Source of the DNA: Ceratothoa steindachneri
Lineage: Eukaryota > Arthropoda > Malacostraca > Isopoda > Cymothoidae
DNA length: 64,000 nucleotides
Direction: 5' to 3'
NCBI GenBank assembly: GCA_963969495.1
Contig: OZ018317.1
Location: 225,848,099 to 225,912,098 of the forward strand
Shown: piece after piece, positions 1-11,369 of the stretch
How the letters are laid out: the number at the start of each line of letters is the position of its first letter
Numbering within the stretch: the stretch's first letter is position 1
Program-made: the position numbers and the translations under genes
The notes under the pieces: model-generated
What the model saw: the letters and a program-made list of their open reading frames with translations, nothing else
Database searches by the model: none
Told to the model about the DNA's origin: nothing

Positions 1-1760
1 ATATATGAAAGGGCGTGACTTCACTATTTTTTACTGACCATAAGCCTTTAATCGGTTCTTGCTCGTCTCGTTCCATGCTTCCGGCTTACATCGCAATCGA
101 TAGTCGTCAATTTGACTTTATCCTGCAGACGACGAGCGATAATTGTTTTGTTCTTGGGTGGTCAAACGTCGTACCGGACGCGCTTTCTCGCATTTCCGCG
201 ATTTCGGGAACGCAACTCTCTCACACTGCGCCCATCGATCATGCAACAATAGCGCTGGCCCAGGAAACGGATAAAGACACCCAAACACTGCGTCACTCTT
301 TCCAACTCGTTGTTCGCGAAGTCAAATTATCAGACAGTCTTTCCAGACGCATCCTGGTTTACTATTCATTGCCTGACTGTCCTCGTCCTCTCATTTCTTT
401 TGCTTACCGTCGGCATAGTTTCGACCAAATTCATGGTCTTTCACATCCTGGTATCAATACAACACGCAAACTCGTAGCACAACGCCTCGTATGGCCAGGT
501 ATAAATGCCGACGTGGCCAAATGGACTCGATCATGCCTGCATGTCAGTGTGCCAAAGTTCATCGCCACACGAAAACTCTTCTGGTCCGTCTTCCTCTCAC
601 TTCGTCACGTTTTGACGCCGTTCACGTTGATCTAGTAGGTCCTTTTCCTTACTCCCATAGTTGCAATTATCTTCTCACCATGATCGATCGTTTTACTCGT
701 TGGCCACAGGCAGTTCAAATTACGGATATCAGATCCTCCACCGTCACTCGAGCATTCGTCTTAGGATGGGTTGCTCGTATTGGTGTTCCGTCCACGATCA
801 TGACCGACCGTGGTAGCTAACTTGAATCCCACCAATGGGATGCACTCATGGCTTCTTTCGCCTACGTACCATCGCGTACCATCCTCAAAGCACGCCGCGG
901 TTGAACGTCTATCCTGGACCCTCAAAGCAAGTTTACGCTCCACAGATCCCAATATCACTCGGGTGGACAAGCTACCTTTGATTCTCCTGGGCATTCGCTC
1001 TTCCTTAAAAGCGGATTTAGCCTCTTCTACAGCTGAACTCGTGTATGGTACTCAACTTCGTTTCCCTAGTTATTTTTTTTCGTCTTCTAACTGGCCTCTA
1101 CCTTCTTACCTCAATCCTGCTTCTTATGTACACGATTTTGTACGGGCGATTGCTGAGGTTATGGCTACCGCCGCTAGAGTGCTTGCCAATCACAAAACCT
1201 TGTCCGTCGCGATTCAACTCTCTCTTCCTTGCAACCTATTTATAATGGATCCTTTATCGTCATCTCTATAAAGCCGAATTTCTTGTCCTTCAGCTTGGCA
1301 TCAAGCAGGATACTGTTTCCACAGACCGCCTTAAACCTGCTTTTATTGAAAATGTTCTCCTTGAGTACCCTCTTTCCACTTCTTCTCCCAATATTACCCT
1401 TTAAGCTCCCCCAAATAACCTTCAAACCACTCTTATAATCACCCTGCTATACAAACTTCACCTTCCGTTTTGCTGCCTTCGCCTCTTGTGTTGCAGGAAC
1501 CCTCGTCGGCAGCGGTGTTCAGTCTGGAGTAAATCTCTCTACTACTAGTCACCCCGTCAGCAAAAAACCGGACTCAGGACTTCCACGTCCCGCTTGACGC
1601 AATCACGGAAGGAAAAAAGAGGCGAATCACCTTCGCTCCGTCAACCTCCTCTCGTGTCAGTGCCTCGCCCAACGTAACTGGCACTGCCACAGCGAATAAG
1701 TGTTCCGGTGCTCGCAGCCAAACCACTGGCACTCTGACACACTTTGGTCACGTCTTAAGT
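1..1760 (+). pseudogene. Ty3/gypsy pol relic: RNase H end, integrase, C-terminal tail
   Basis: Decayed 3' part of a gypsy-type polyprotein, entering the window from the left. In order I see the RNase H motif TDHKPL (after a frameshift in a T run near 30), the linker ending VPDALSR, the integrase zinc region (HGLSHPG then a C/C pair near 535, where the frame shifts), the integrase core with HVDLVGPF (first Asp, ~628), MTDRGS (second Asp, ~805) and VERL (third acid, ~900), then a YNGSF/DRLKPAF type C-terminal domain near 1250-1350. A TAA follows TDRGS where the family normally reads on. A purine-rich tract at ~1800-1815 could be the polypurine tract, but no LTR was recognised after it. RT, protease and gag lie outside or are lost. 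At least four frame breaks make it dead. Confidence 0.85.
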
Positions 1761-1980
1761 AGACCTCAATTTTTTTAGAACTAGCAAGACCATATTAAGA
1801 ATGGGAGGGGGAAAGGACTTCCTTTCGTAGGGAGTCTTTGTACCATTGCCAGATTCTTATAATCCTCAGTACTCCAAAAGTAAATAAAATAATATATATT
1901 ATGTGTTTCTGCAGTAGTCCAAAAATAATTAAAATCAATTTGTTATGCTTCAAAGTAAATTGCATCTGTAATTTAAATCT

Positions 1981-1983
<3 letters not shown>

Positions 1984-2048
<65 letters not shown>
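1984..2048. repeat. (TA)n microsatellite
   Basis: Pure TA dinucleotide run of about 65 bp just downstream of the gypsy relic. The IYIYIY open frame across it is an artefact. Confidence 0.98.
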
Positions 2049-2049
<1 letters not shown>

Positions 2050-3250
2050 CTCAATTTAGAATTTCCCTATTTTAAACAATTCCCCTAGAATTCCGGCACA
2101 CTATCTTAAATTTCTGAGCAATATTGGAACCGCCTTGCTTAAAATATCTTGCAACAACTTTGTTCTTCCTCATTGTGTTTTCACTCTCGCCTAGGCTTTC
2201 ATTTTAACAAGACCCCGATTTACTTATTACCATCATAATCCTGTTATTATCCGGTTAATATTCTTTATCGTGTTACTATCTAGTTAACATTCTTTATCCT
2301 GTTAATGCCTTATCCTTTTAAATGCCTTTTTTACATCTATTTAGTATCCTGTTATTATACATATAATTACCAATCAATATCTTGTGAAGTGTCTCTTTAA
2401 TTCTTTTACATATACATTAAATAATAATTCATTGTATATTAATTTGCATCGATATTATAACCAATCTCTTTGTTTTCATTGTTAATTCTTAAATACAATA
2501 TATTTTAATACTTTTTCGTATTCAAATCCCTCGTGTGTTTTCCGCATTTCGTCACGTAGGACTAATCTTAAAATTCAAACTTCATTCCTATCAAACAAAT
2601 TTATGTGTACAGGATATTATATTTATATGCTATCTAGATCAACAATAGAATAACCAATACACATAAAAATGGTTCCCAGAATTGAAAATCTCCCGCTATA
2701 TACTCGCATTCTTTCACGCACATCAATTCTAAAATTCATCCATTCTACCAATTACGATAATTCTCATTAATAAACGTCCCGTACATCCAAAAAGGATCAA
2801 AATGGTTAACCAATTATCGGGTAAAACATCGGTGAATGACCAAACGTCTTCAACAATGTAATCCTCAACTGAAACACAGCAAGTTTCAGTCAAAATCCAT
2901 CATAAATTTGTCTCACTACCGGTTATTGATGCATTAAACCCAATCCTTTGGCTGAAACTTTGTGACTTGATTCTCCACCCTCAAGCCATAACAGAAGTAG
3001 AGAAGATATCTGCTATAATATAAAAATTTCACATAAGTATCTTCATGGGAGAAAAATGGTAGCATATAACAAATTAAGGGAGGGGTTCCGAAAGGAATTT
3101 GGGAAGTCACAGGCTGAAGACTTAAGGTAGCTCTTTAATACTCAGGTGATGGGAGATAAGTGTCCCATTAGCTTTTTAAATCATTTGAAGGGCCTTAACA
3201 AGGCAAAATATGCGCAATCTGACCTTTTCGGCCTTCTCATATCCGAAATT
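2050..3250. other. AT-rich stretch, nothing recognised
   Basis: No open frame of note, no recognisable domain and no obvious tandem structure. It is uniformly AT-rich with short A and T runs. Confidence 0.6.
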
Positions 3251-3421
3251 TGGTGCTCAGACCCGGGAGGGGAAGCGTTAGCCCTTTGATAACATTTCCA
3301 ACCGGCCTTCTCTTCATTTCTTCTAAATACGCTCCGCTTCTAGGAGAGGGGTTGCGTAGCGTGCGAGAAGTGCAAGCTAGTGGCATTAAAGCTTTGCTTG
3401 AATAAGTCTTTTTCTGAGACT

Positions 3422-3496
3422 CAGGATGGCCGAGTGTATTCGTCACTAGCTAACACATGTCCAGCGACGCGGGAAGCTGTTTGCAATTCAGCTACG
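3422..3496 (+). other. tRNA-Ser(GCU)-like sequence, copy 1
   Basis: Contains GATGGCCGAGTG, close to a Pol III A box as found in serine tRNAs, then a GCTAA anticodon-loop-like segment, a long variable-arm-like stretch, and a T-arm-like loop TTGCAAT in a short stem. The stems are imperfect, so I read it as a tRNA-derived repeat and not a functional tRNA gene. Confidence 0.45.
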
Positions 3497-3721
3497 CTAC
3501 TTTCATTTTATATTTTTCCTTTGTCCCCTTTCCTACTCCCCTGTATCTATAATAGTGCCCAGAACTGGGAGGGGAAGCGTTAGCCCTTACATAATATTTC
3601 CAAATGGGTTCTTTTCATTTCTTCAAAATACGCTCCGCTTCTAGGAGGGGGTTGTGTAGCGTACGAGAAGTTCAGGCGAGCGGCTTAAAAACTTCGCTTG
3701 AATGAGTCTTTCCAAGAATCA

Positions 3722-3795
3722 GGATGGCTTAGTGGATTCGCCGCTTGCTAACAGTGGTCCAGCGACGAGAAAAACTATTCGCAACTTGCTTACGC
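3722..3795 (+). other. tRNA-Ser(GCU)-like sequence, copy 2
   Basis: Second copy of the tRNA-like core: GATGGCTTAGTGG (A-box-like) and TTGCTAA, which matches a seven-base anticodon loop with GCT. The T-arm is degenerate. It has a better anticodon loop than copy 1 but a poorer A box. Confidence 0.45.
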
Positions 3796-3959
3796 TATTA
3801 TTTCTCACTTTGCACCCTTTCCTACTCCTATCTATCTACAACAGAAAAACATAGTCCTAGGGACCATGGCTTCCGTGCGAGCTCCCCTGAAACTGCCTCT
3901 TTCAACGCCCCGTCACAAGATTTTGAGGCTTAACTGGGTCGGGTCCGGAAATACATAAC

Positions 3960-4560
3960 GTTAGGCATGAGTTGTGTTCTCTTCACTGACAAGAGTACGG
4001 CGACCCTTGATGAACCTGACGGTTTGGCGAATGTTTCGGTCTATTTCTGAGATGAACGTCACCAACGTTTGCGACGTCAACAACAGGGAAGAGGAAACAT
4101 GCTGTGGGGACTTAGTGGCCCAGTTAGGGTGCTTGATGGGATTAAAGTGACCGCAGCCGCCTACTGCAATCTCTTGAAGGAGGTCTTGGACCATTGGCCA
4201 GATAACATACAGATGTCACTTCTTAGGACCCTAGTTTTCATGCATGAACACGGTCCACCCCACGCTGTCAGGGCCACCCAAGCGTTCCCAGGCTCTTACA
4301 GAATACAAGGTGACAAGTTGATGGCGTGGCCGCCAGCCTATCTGGACCTCAACTCAATCGAAGATGTGTGATCCGTCATTAAACAAGATGTTTATGCCAA
4401 TGAACGTCATTTTTGGTCTAAAGAAGTCTTATGAGTGACATTCAAGGCTGCAGCAAAGGTACTCCAACATGCTAATATTAAGAAATGACAGATTCCATCC
4501 ATAATAGTGTCTTTGAAGTCATCCAACGAAATGGCGCTTATGTGGGAAAATGATTCATTA
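3960..4560 (+). pseudogene. Tc1/mariner-type transposase C-terminal half (DD37E-like spacing)
   Basis: Catalytic part of an IS630/Tc1 DDE transposase that once cut and pasted its own element. In one forward frame I see FTDKS (first catalytic Asp, ~3990), then MHEHGPPH, where the family has the second Asp but Glu stands here, then LDLNSIEDV (~4350) with the third acid, 37 residues after that Glu. At least three in-frame TGA codons interrupt it, including one right after IEDV where a Trp is usual. The N-terminal DNA-binding half is absent upstream and no terminal repeats were found. The tail runs into AT-rich DNA near 4560. Confidence 0.75.
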
Positions 4561-4689
4561 TGTTCTTCAATAATTATGTATTATAATTATGGATTTCTGT
4601 TAAATATACACGCAATGTATGCTTAATGTGTATAATTATCCTTGTGTTATCCAAAATATTTCTAGATGGGCTACTTTAATTCAAAAGCT

Positions 4690-4880
4690 GTTAGCATGGT
4701 TCACTGAAAAAACGACGAATCTGAAATAAAAATTGAATGATGTAACACAGCCAAATGAAAACAAAACATTAGTGTTGGCATATTGTGCAGAGCAGCTGGG
4801 AAAAGATTCATCAAAATTTATTCGCAGAGAGCCTAGAAATCCTAACTTTCCCTATCAAGCTATTAGCATGGTTCATGGTG
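4690..4880. repeat. Short segment bracketed by a 20-bp direct repeat
   Basis: gctgttagcatggttcac at ~4687 and gctattagcatggttcat at ~4859 form a near-identical pair. The ~150 bp between them has one short forward open frame that I do not recognise. Confidence 0.45.
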
Positions 4881-5255
4881 TAGAATGAGGAAGGGTAGCA
4901 GAATGATAGATATAGGATGAGCAAGGATGACATAAGGGTTGATATTGGAAAAGAAAATATAACAGAAGGATGGGTATAGGTTGATCAAAGATAACAGAGC
5001 ATAGATATGGAATGAGCAAGGATAAAATAAGGATAGTTATGGGAGGAGCAAATATAGCAGGAGGATAATTTATGATGAGCAAGGATAACAGAAGGGTGGA
5101 TATAGGATGGTCAAAGATAAAAGAAAGCTAGTTAGGGAGAAGCAACGATAACAGAAGGATGGATATGGGATGAGCAAAGATAACAGAAAGATGATTATGG
5201 CATGAGCAATGATAACAGAAGGATGCATTTGGGATAAGCAAAGATAATAGAAGGA
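4880..5255. repeat. 32-bp minisatellite, left block
   Basis: Degenerate tandem copies built on GGATAACAGAAGGATGG...GGATGAGCAA, about 32 bp per unit. The same repeat resumes at ~5885 after an insertion. Minus-strand open frames across it (YPSLCYPCSSNIH-like) are repeat artefacts. Confidence 0.9.
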
Positions 5256-5884
5256 TACAGGGTAACCCCCTCAAAAACCGGGCCCCAAAATTCGATGAGC
5301 CTTATTCATTTCTTAATTTTTTCTCGGAATTATAAGAAACTTCAGTTATAACTAGTTTATTGTGTTTGGAACATCAAATTGAAACATGAGTCATTGAGTT
5401 TTTCTTCTTCATTCTAGAACATGTGTTCGATATGCCCTTTATACATTTCTTGAGGCACAGCACAAAGTTGCCCAAGACGTCCTTACAAACAGATGAAGAA
5501 CGGCTCTTATCTCCTCCCTGATGGTTTCTTTGAGTTCAGTGATGGTGCTGGGTCTACCTGCGTACACTCGGTCCTTGATATAGTCCCAAAAGAAAGAAAT
5601 CTTCGGGGCTAAGGTCTGGGTTATGAGGTTTCCACTCAAAATCAGTCTTGAGTCTGATAACACGGCCTCCAAGCACCGTTTTAGGTGTCTCCTCCCCCCC
5701 CCCTCCACTGTTGCCTTATCTCTACAGATCAGCTGCCCACCTTCCTTTTCAACCCCGTTTCACCACCTTAATCTCTGTCTCTATCTTTCGTTCTGATCTG
5801 TGGAGATATGGCCACAGTAGGGGGACACCTGTGACGGTGCTTGCCGACCCCCATCGTCCATTTCTCGCTGATAACAGAATGAGT
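5256..5884. mobile_element. Insertion splitting the 32-bp satellite, carrying a mariner fragment
   Basis: The satellite stops at ~5255 and resumes at ~5885. The intervening ~630 bp contains a minus-strand transposase tail (5399-5640) and a C-rich segment at ~5690-5760 with no recognisable product. Ends and target duplication could not be resolved, because the flanking repeat masks them. Confidence 0.6.
5399..5640 (-). pseudogene. Mariner-like transposase C-terminal fragment
   Basis: The minus strand reads a tail of the DDE transposase type seen again at 43.5-44.8 kb: PDLSP-x-DFFL, then after a one-base frameshift WDYIKDRVYAGRP, TITELKETIREEI. In this family PDLxPCDFFLWGYIKDRVY holds the last catalytic acid. 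Here the expected Cys before DFF is Glu. Only ~80 residues remain, ending in a stop. Different enough from the 43.5-kb copy to be a separate family member. Confidence 0.75.
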
Positions 5885-6540
5885 GATATATAATCACGAA
5901 GGATAAGAGAAGGATTGTCATTGGATTAGCAAGGATAATAGAAAGAGTGATGTGGGATTAACAGGGATAATAGATACCTATAGAATGTGCTATGATAACA
6001 GAAGTCTAAATATAGGATGAACTAGGATGATATAATCATCTATATTGGATGAGCAAGGATAACATATTGATGGATATGGGATGAGTGAGAATAATATAAT
6101 CATTGTTATTGGATGAGCAAGGATAACATAAGGATGGATATGGGATGAACGAGGATAACAAAAGGATGGATATTGGATGAACAAGGATGACATAAGGATG
6201 GATATGGATTGAGCAAGGATAACATAAGGATAGTATTGGAAGAGCAAAGATAACATAAGAATGGATATGGGATAAGCGAGGATAACATAAGGATGGATAT
6301 TAGATAAACAAGGATAACATAAGGATGGATATTGGATGAGCAAGGATAACAAAAGGATCTATATGGGATAAGCGAGGATAACATAAGGATGGATATTGGA
6401 TGAGCGAGGATAACAAAGGATGGATATGGGATGAGTGAAGATAACATAATGATGGATGTTGGATGAGCGAGGTTAACATAAGGATGGATATTGAATGAGC
6501 AAAGATAATATAAGGATGGATATTGGATGAGCAAGGTATG
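5885..6540. repeat. 32-bp minisatellite, right block
   Basis: About 20 copies of GGATAACATAAGGATGGATA-type units (period 32 bp). Copies around 6240-6500 are the most regular. It continues the left block at 4880. Confidence 0.92.
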
Positions 6541-6644
6541 TTTAGAGCAGATAGGTTGGGTGTTCATAAAGTATGTACTGGATGTGAAATCAAGGAATAA
6601 TACATTTGAACTGGATTCTGAGTTCTGGATTCTGGGTTCTGGAT

Positions 6645-6770
6645 TCTGGGTTCTGGAGAAAGCATATGATCGTGTAAAGTAAGAAGTATTATGGCAAGTC
6701 CTAAGAATGTGTGTAATGTCTGAAGTGAGGGGTACGCTGATTGTCGATGTGAAGTGTTTTAATTTTTAAA
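6645..6770 (+). pseudogene. LINE reverse transcriptase scrap
   Basis: One forward frame reads EKAYDRVK, stop, EVLWQVLRM, matching the palm segment EKAYDRVxREALWxVLRxYG common to non-LTR reverse transcriptases, with the first catalytic Asp inside AYDRV. About 40 residues only. Immediately upstream is a short ATTCTGGGTTCTGG tandem repeat (~6610-6660). Confidence 0.65.
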
Positions 6771-6779
6771 TGATGGTTG

Positions 6780-9340
6780 TTAAAAGGTTAATGAAGTGTT
6801 GACCATCTTCCAATGAGTACCATAATGTTTTGACCTCGTGGGTACCCCCATAGTATTCATCTAATTGTAAAGTTTTGGCCTGGTTCCGGAGAGTTACCTC
6901 ACTTCCATCCCGATTCCCCCTCACTTTAACTCATCCCAACTTCACCACCTTCTTTACGAACGTAGGAAGTTTCTTACCCCTCGGGGGCTGGGGAAAGTTT
7001 TTATTCTCCAAACTTTTTTCTTCCCTTCTCTACTTTCTTCTCATCTTTCCATGAGAATCACCACTGGCTTTATGGATAGAATAATAAACACTAGTGTAGT
7101 TTCCCCACCTCCGTAGATGATCCTATTCCGTTCCGGGGGTCCATAAACTCCTTAGGCGTCCCCCCCCCCGCAAACTACAAGGGGTTTATTCGTGGCAAAT
7201 CTGATAAAAATGAAATTAAGACAAATTTATGGCGCGAAAAAAATCGAGCGAAAGGACGACGCCGTCAGTGGATATAAAAAACTTAAAAAACACGACTCTA
7301 CTCAAAGAATTTTAATACATTTTAACTCTTTAATGAAAAACTGGGGTTCTATCCATCGCATTTTAATACATTTTTAACCTTTTAATGAAGCCTCAAATCT
7401 AATTTTTTTTATGCTTCGTATCTTTCCTAAAGAGAGAAAAAGACGTTTCGGACCCTTTTTACATGTTATCGACACGTTCATCTTTGATTTATGCCCACAG
7501 AAAAGGCCGCCAAATTTATGAGGTAAGCTGAGGAAGAGGTTGAGCGGGGAGAGGGTGAGAATTTAGGGAGTTTCCCATAAGGTAGACGGGATTCAAAGGG
7601 TAAGTTATAAGTTTAACCTCCCAAACTAAGTAGGTTCAGAAAATTTGGGTCTCTATCGAGTGCCCTCTCTAGTCTCTTCTTAATGCTTATCCCGATATGT
7701 ATCTTTTGCCCTTTGACCCTACTTTAACTTCATTAGTTTCCTTATGAACTACTTTACGAAACAATTTGGCAAAGATGCCCTAGTTGGTTTTTCTTTCTCA
7801 GTTTGAGGTATCAATAATATTATTGATAATAATAATTATAATAATGTGTTTTGATTATGAACTTATTCAGGGCAAAAACCTCGGTTGTGTGGTCGAGGAG
7901 ATGATTTTATAGACTTATTCTGGGACCCATACCTTTATTATGTTGTTTTGGAATTAATTTCGTGTTTTAAACTAAGGACTGGCTCACAATCGATTGTCAT
8001 GCTGATTTTTATGTTGATTTTATTATCCGGGAGGGAGAGGGGAGAGGAGCATCTTTGCGAAGAGACAGATCGCATTCCCTACCTACATATCTACTGAAAA
8101 ATGTTTAATAAAAGACGGAATTAATTCCCGGACAATCTAAGATATTGAGAGGGGCCACTATGTCTTTTGCTGCGAAGGTGTTATACAAGGAATACGACGA
8201 TCACCATCGAGGTGTGAAATATGTTTATGAGTGTGTGAACTTCTCTGTCCTCAAAGGTGCTTGCGGCATATGTACAACCAGACTCTTCAGATCCAAATTA
8301 TTTTTGCGATCGTGTCATGAGAAATAATTTGTGGTGGAGTAATCACTCTTTTTTACAATTAGCTTACTAGGTGGCGTCCAGTTAACATGATTGTGAATGC
8401 CTAGTCTATGGAGAAAGGATGATGGTATCCGTAATTACTAATCGTAATGTAGTTACTTCAATTATAGACATGATCATGATTACATTTTTCTAAGGCTATT
8501 GGAGCATCATTGCATCCTAGGACATCCTAATACGTTGAAACTTAAATGACTAGGCCACAGAGACATTTACATACATGGGAGTAATAATACAATTATAGGC
8601 TAATGAAGTGTGTCGCTCGCGTGCAAAATAGAAAAGGGGACTATTTACATGGCTCAAAACAATGAAATATTGCCATAAATATATAGGAAAAATGTTATCT
8701 CAGGTGAATAATTGGTCAAATTGATACATCTTTGATCGTTCAGCTCAACATTACCAAGTTGATAGAGACTGAGCTAGGGAAAAGGGATCGGGTGTTGAAA
8801 GACAATTAAGGAATTCTCGGGAAGGAGTGTCGGTCCTAAGGCGTCGCTTGGAATAATCCCTTAAAGTTTGATCTCAAGTTCCACTTCACGGACTTTCGGG
8901 GAGGCGTTGTGGGAAGAAATACGTCTGGTTTCTCTGTTTTCATGAAAGCTGGTGTTAATTTGTGAATGTATTTGTAAATCTGTCCTTATTTTTCTGCAAG
9001 AAGTGAAAAAGTTTGGTTGCGCTGTATTATCTTGCATAGGCCGTTATTAGGGGGAAGGGGGACTTGCATGGACTTGGAGGTTTTTCATAAATTCGAGAGA
9101 GCACTCATCCAAATGTTTTGAATAAAAGTGTCTTGCTAAGTTAATTCTCTGCATACTATTGGGCATACTCAGATCATTGTGGATTGCAGGTCCTGAATGA
9201 ATTAAATCATGACTGGCCATTACATAAGGTGACAAATATATACCTACATATTTTGTGCTGGTAGGTATTTACTGTCTAAATTGTGAGTGTGACGAAACGA
9301 AGAGATAAAAATACGGAAGGTAGTTTTTCTCGCCACCGAG
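6780..9340. other. Unrecognised DNA with small open frames
   Basis: No domain recognised. At ~7295-7385 a ~50-bp segment (tttaatacatttt...ctttttaatga) is duplicated. Short open frames at 7885-8097, 8145-8327 (+) and 9047-9235 (-) lack supporting features and are probably chance. Poly-C/G runs occur at ~7160. Confidence 0.5.
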
Positions 9341-9354
9341 ATAGACAGCTTTTT

Positions 9355-10992
9355 GCTCCAAGGGAAGACTTCAGAGTCCGATGCAGGCTTTCAAGAACGC
9401 CTTTGGCCCGAAGGGAAAACTTCAGAGTCCGATGCAGGCTTTCAAGAACGCCTTTTGCTTGAAGTAAAAACTTCAGAGTCTGATGCAGGCTTTCAAGAAC
9501 GCCTTTTTCTCAAAGAAAAAACTTCAGAGTCCGATACAGGCTTTCAAGAACGCCTATTGCTCAAAGGGAAGACTTTAGAGTCCAATACAGGCTTTCAAGA
9601 ACGCCTTTTGCTCAAAGGGAAGACTTCAGAGTCCGATGCAGGCTTTCAAGAACGCCTTTTGCTTGAAGGGAAAACTTCAGAGTCCGATGCAGGCTTTCAG
9701 AAACGCCTTTTGCTCGAAGGGAAAGACTTCAAAGTCAAATGCAGGCTTTCAAGAACGCCTTTTGCTCGAAGAGAAGACTTCAAAGTCCGATGCAGGCTTT
9801 CAAGAACGCCTTTGGCTCGAAGGGAAAACTTCAGAGTCCGATGTAGGCTTTCAAGAACGCCTTTTGCTTGAAGAAAAAACTTCAGAGTCCGATACAGGCT
9901 TTCAAGAACGCCTTTTGCTCAAAGGGAAGACTTTAGAGTCCGATGCAGGCTTTCAAGAACGCCTTTTGCTCGAAGGGAAGAATTCAGATTCCGATGCAGG
10001 CTTTCAAGAACGCCTTTGGCTCAAAAGGAAAACTTCAGAGTCCAATGCAGGCTTTCAAGAACGCCTTTCGCTCGAAGGGAAGACTTCAGAGTCCGATGCA
10101 GGCTTTCAAGAACGACTTTTGCTTGAAGGGAAAACTTCAGACTCCGATGCAGGTTTTCAAAAACGCCTTTTGCTTGAAGGGAAAACTTCAGAGTCCGATG
10201 CAGGCTTTCAAAAACGCCTTTTGCTCGAAGGGAAGACTTCAAAGTTCGATGCAGGCTTTTAAGAACGCCTTTTGCTCGAAGGGAAGACTTTAAAGTCCGA
10301 TGCAGGCTTTCAAGAACGCCTTTGGCTCGAAGGGAAAACTTCAGAGTCCGATGCAGGCTTTCAAGAACGCTTTTTGCTTGAAGTGAAAACTTCAGAGTCC
10401 GATGCAGGCTTTCAAGAACGCCTTTTGCTCAAAGAAAAACTTCAGAGTCCGATACAGGCGTTCAAGAACACCTTTTGCTCAAAGGGAAGACTTTAGAGTC
10501 CGATGCAGGCTTTCAAGAACGCCTTTTGCTCGAAGGGAAGACTTCAGAGTCCGATACAGGCTTTCAAGAACGCTTCTTGCTCCAAAGTAAGACTTCAGAG
10601 TCCGATGCAGGCTTTCAAGAACGCCTTTTGCTCGAAGGGAAGACTGCAGAGTCCGATGCAGGCTTTCAAGAATGCCTTTTGCTCGAAGGGAGGACTTCAG
10701 AGTCTGATGCAGGCTTTCAAGAACGCCTTTTGCTCGAAAAAAAGACTTCAGAGTCCGATGCAGGCTTTCAAGAACGCCTTTTGCTCAAAGGAAAAACTTC
10801 AGAGTCCGATACATGCTTTCAAGAATGCCTTTTGCTCGAAGGTAAGACTTCAGAGTCCGATGCAGGCTTTCAAGAACGCTTTTTGCTCGAAAGGAAGACT
10901 TCAGAGTCCGATGCAGGCTTTCAAGAATGCCTCTTGCTCCAAAGGAAGACTTCAGAGTCCGATGCAGGCTTTCAAGGATGCCTTTTGCTCTT
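9355..10992. repeat. 51-bp minisatellite, ~32 copies
   Basis: Tandem units of 51 bp with core GAGTCCGATGCAGGCTTTCA followed by AGAACGCCTTTTGCTCGAAG. The unit has no stop in any forward frame, so several long open frames arise; in one frame each unit reads LLLEGKTSESDAGFQER. A few 1-bp indels (for example near 9723, 10430) shift between frames. The 51-bp period is a multiple of three, but openness in all frames argues against selection for one protein. No promoter, initiator or flanking coding sequence was seen. Confidence 0.95.
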
Positions 10993-10999
10993 ACGTTTC

Positions 11000-11365
11000 A
11001 TGGCTAATTCGAACGTGATCTGTCGTCGCCAGCTATAATAACTGGCCAAAGAGTGCTGACTAAAATCATATTGCGTTGTCAGAAATTATCAGTACCTGTG
11101 CGCTGAATCTGCCACAGATTTCGACGTCATGAGCTTGAGGGTAAAGCTTATAGGCACTTAGTGAATCTACAAATGTTGCGAAAGGACCAGGGATTCGGAA
11201 GTGACTGTGTGAACATTGTGAAAATCACAGATTATTGACACGTGAGAAGAAGGTAGAGTTACTTTATGTAGGTTGAGAAAAGTTAAAAGATAGGTTTGAA
11301 ATGAAATCAATTCCTAATCTGTGGATATAATGGAATGACCCGTAAGATTGGATTAAATGATTGAG
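11000..11365. other. Unrecognised spacer
   Basis: Non-repetitive sequence between the minisatellite and the gypsy relic. No coding signal seen. Confidence 0.5.
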
Positions 11366-11369
11366 GTCA

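Larger units (their letters stand above)
3253..3844. repeat. Two tandem ~300-bp units with tRNA-Ser-like core (SINE-like)
   Basis: Two head-to-tail copies, 3253-3554 and 3555-3844. Both start with a gtgcYcaga...gggaggggaagcg box, pass through an atacgctccgcttctagg box and end in a pyrimidine-rich tctatctaYaaYag tail. Each carries a tRNA-like stretch (separate entries). A single tRNA-headed unit repeated in tandem suggests a SINE dimer or a short array seeded by a SINE. Divergence between copies is moderate, so the duplication is not recent. Confidence 0.7.

Noticed and set aside
5990..6567. Two long minus-strand frames with NIHPYVILAHPIS-like repeats
   Set aside because: The 32-bp satellite read antisense; no conserved frame.
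9355..10992. CRISPR-like or tandem-repeat protein gene
   Set aside because: Contiguous 51-bp repeats without spacers, in a eukaryotic setting; all forward frames are open, so coding is not supported.
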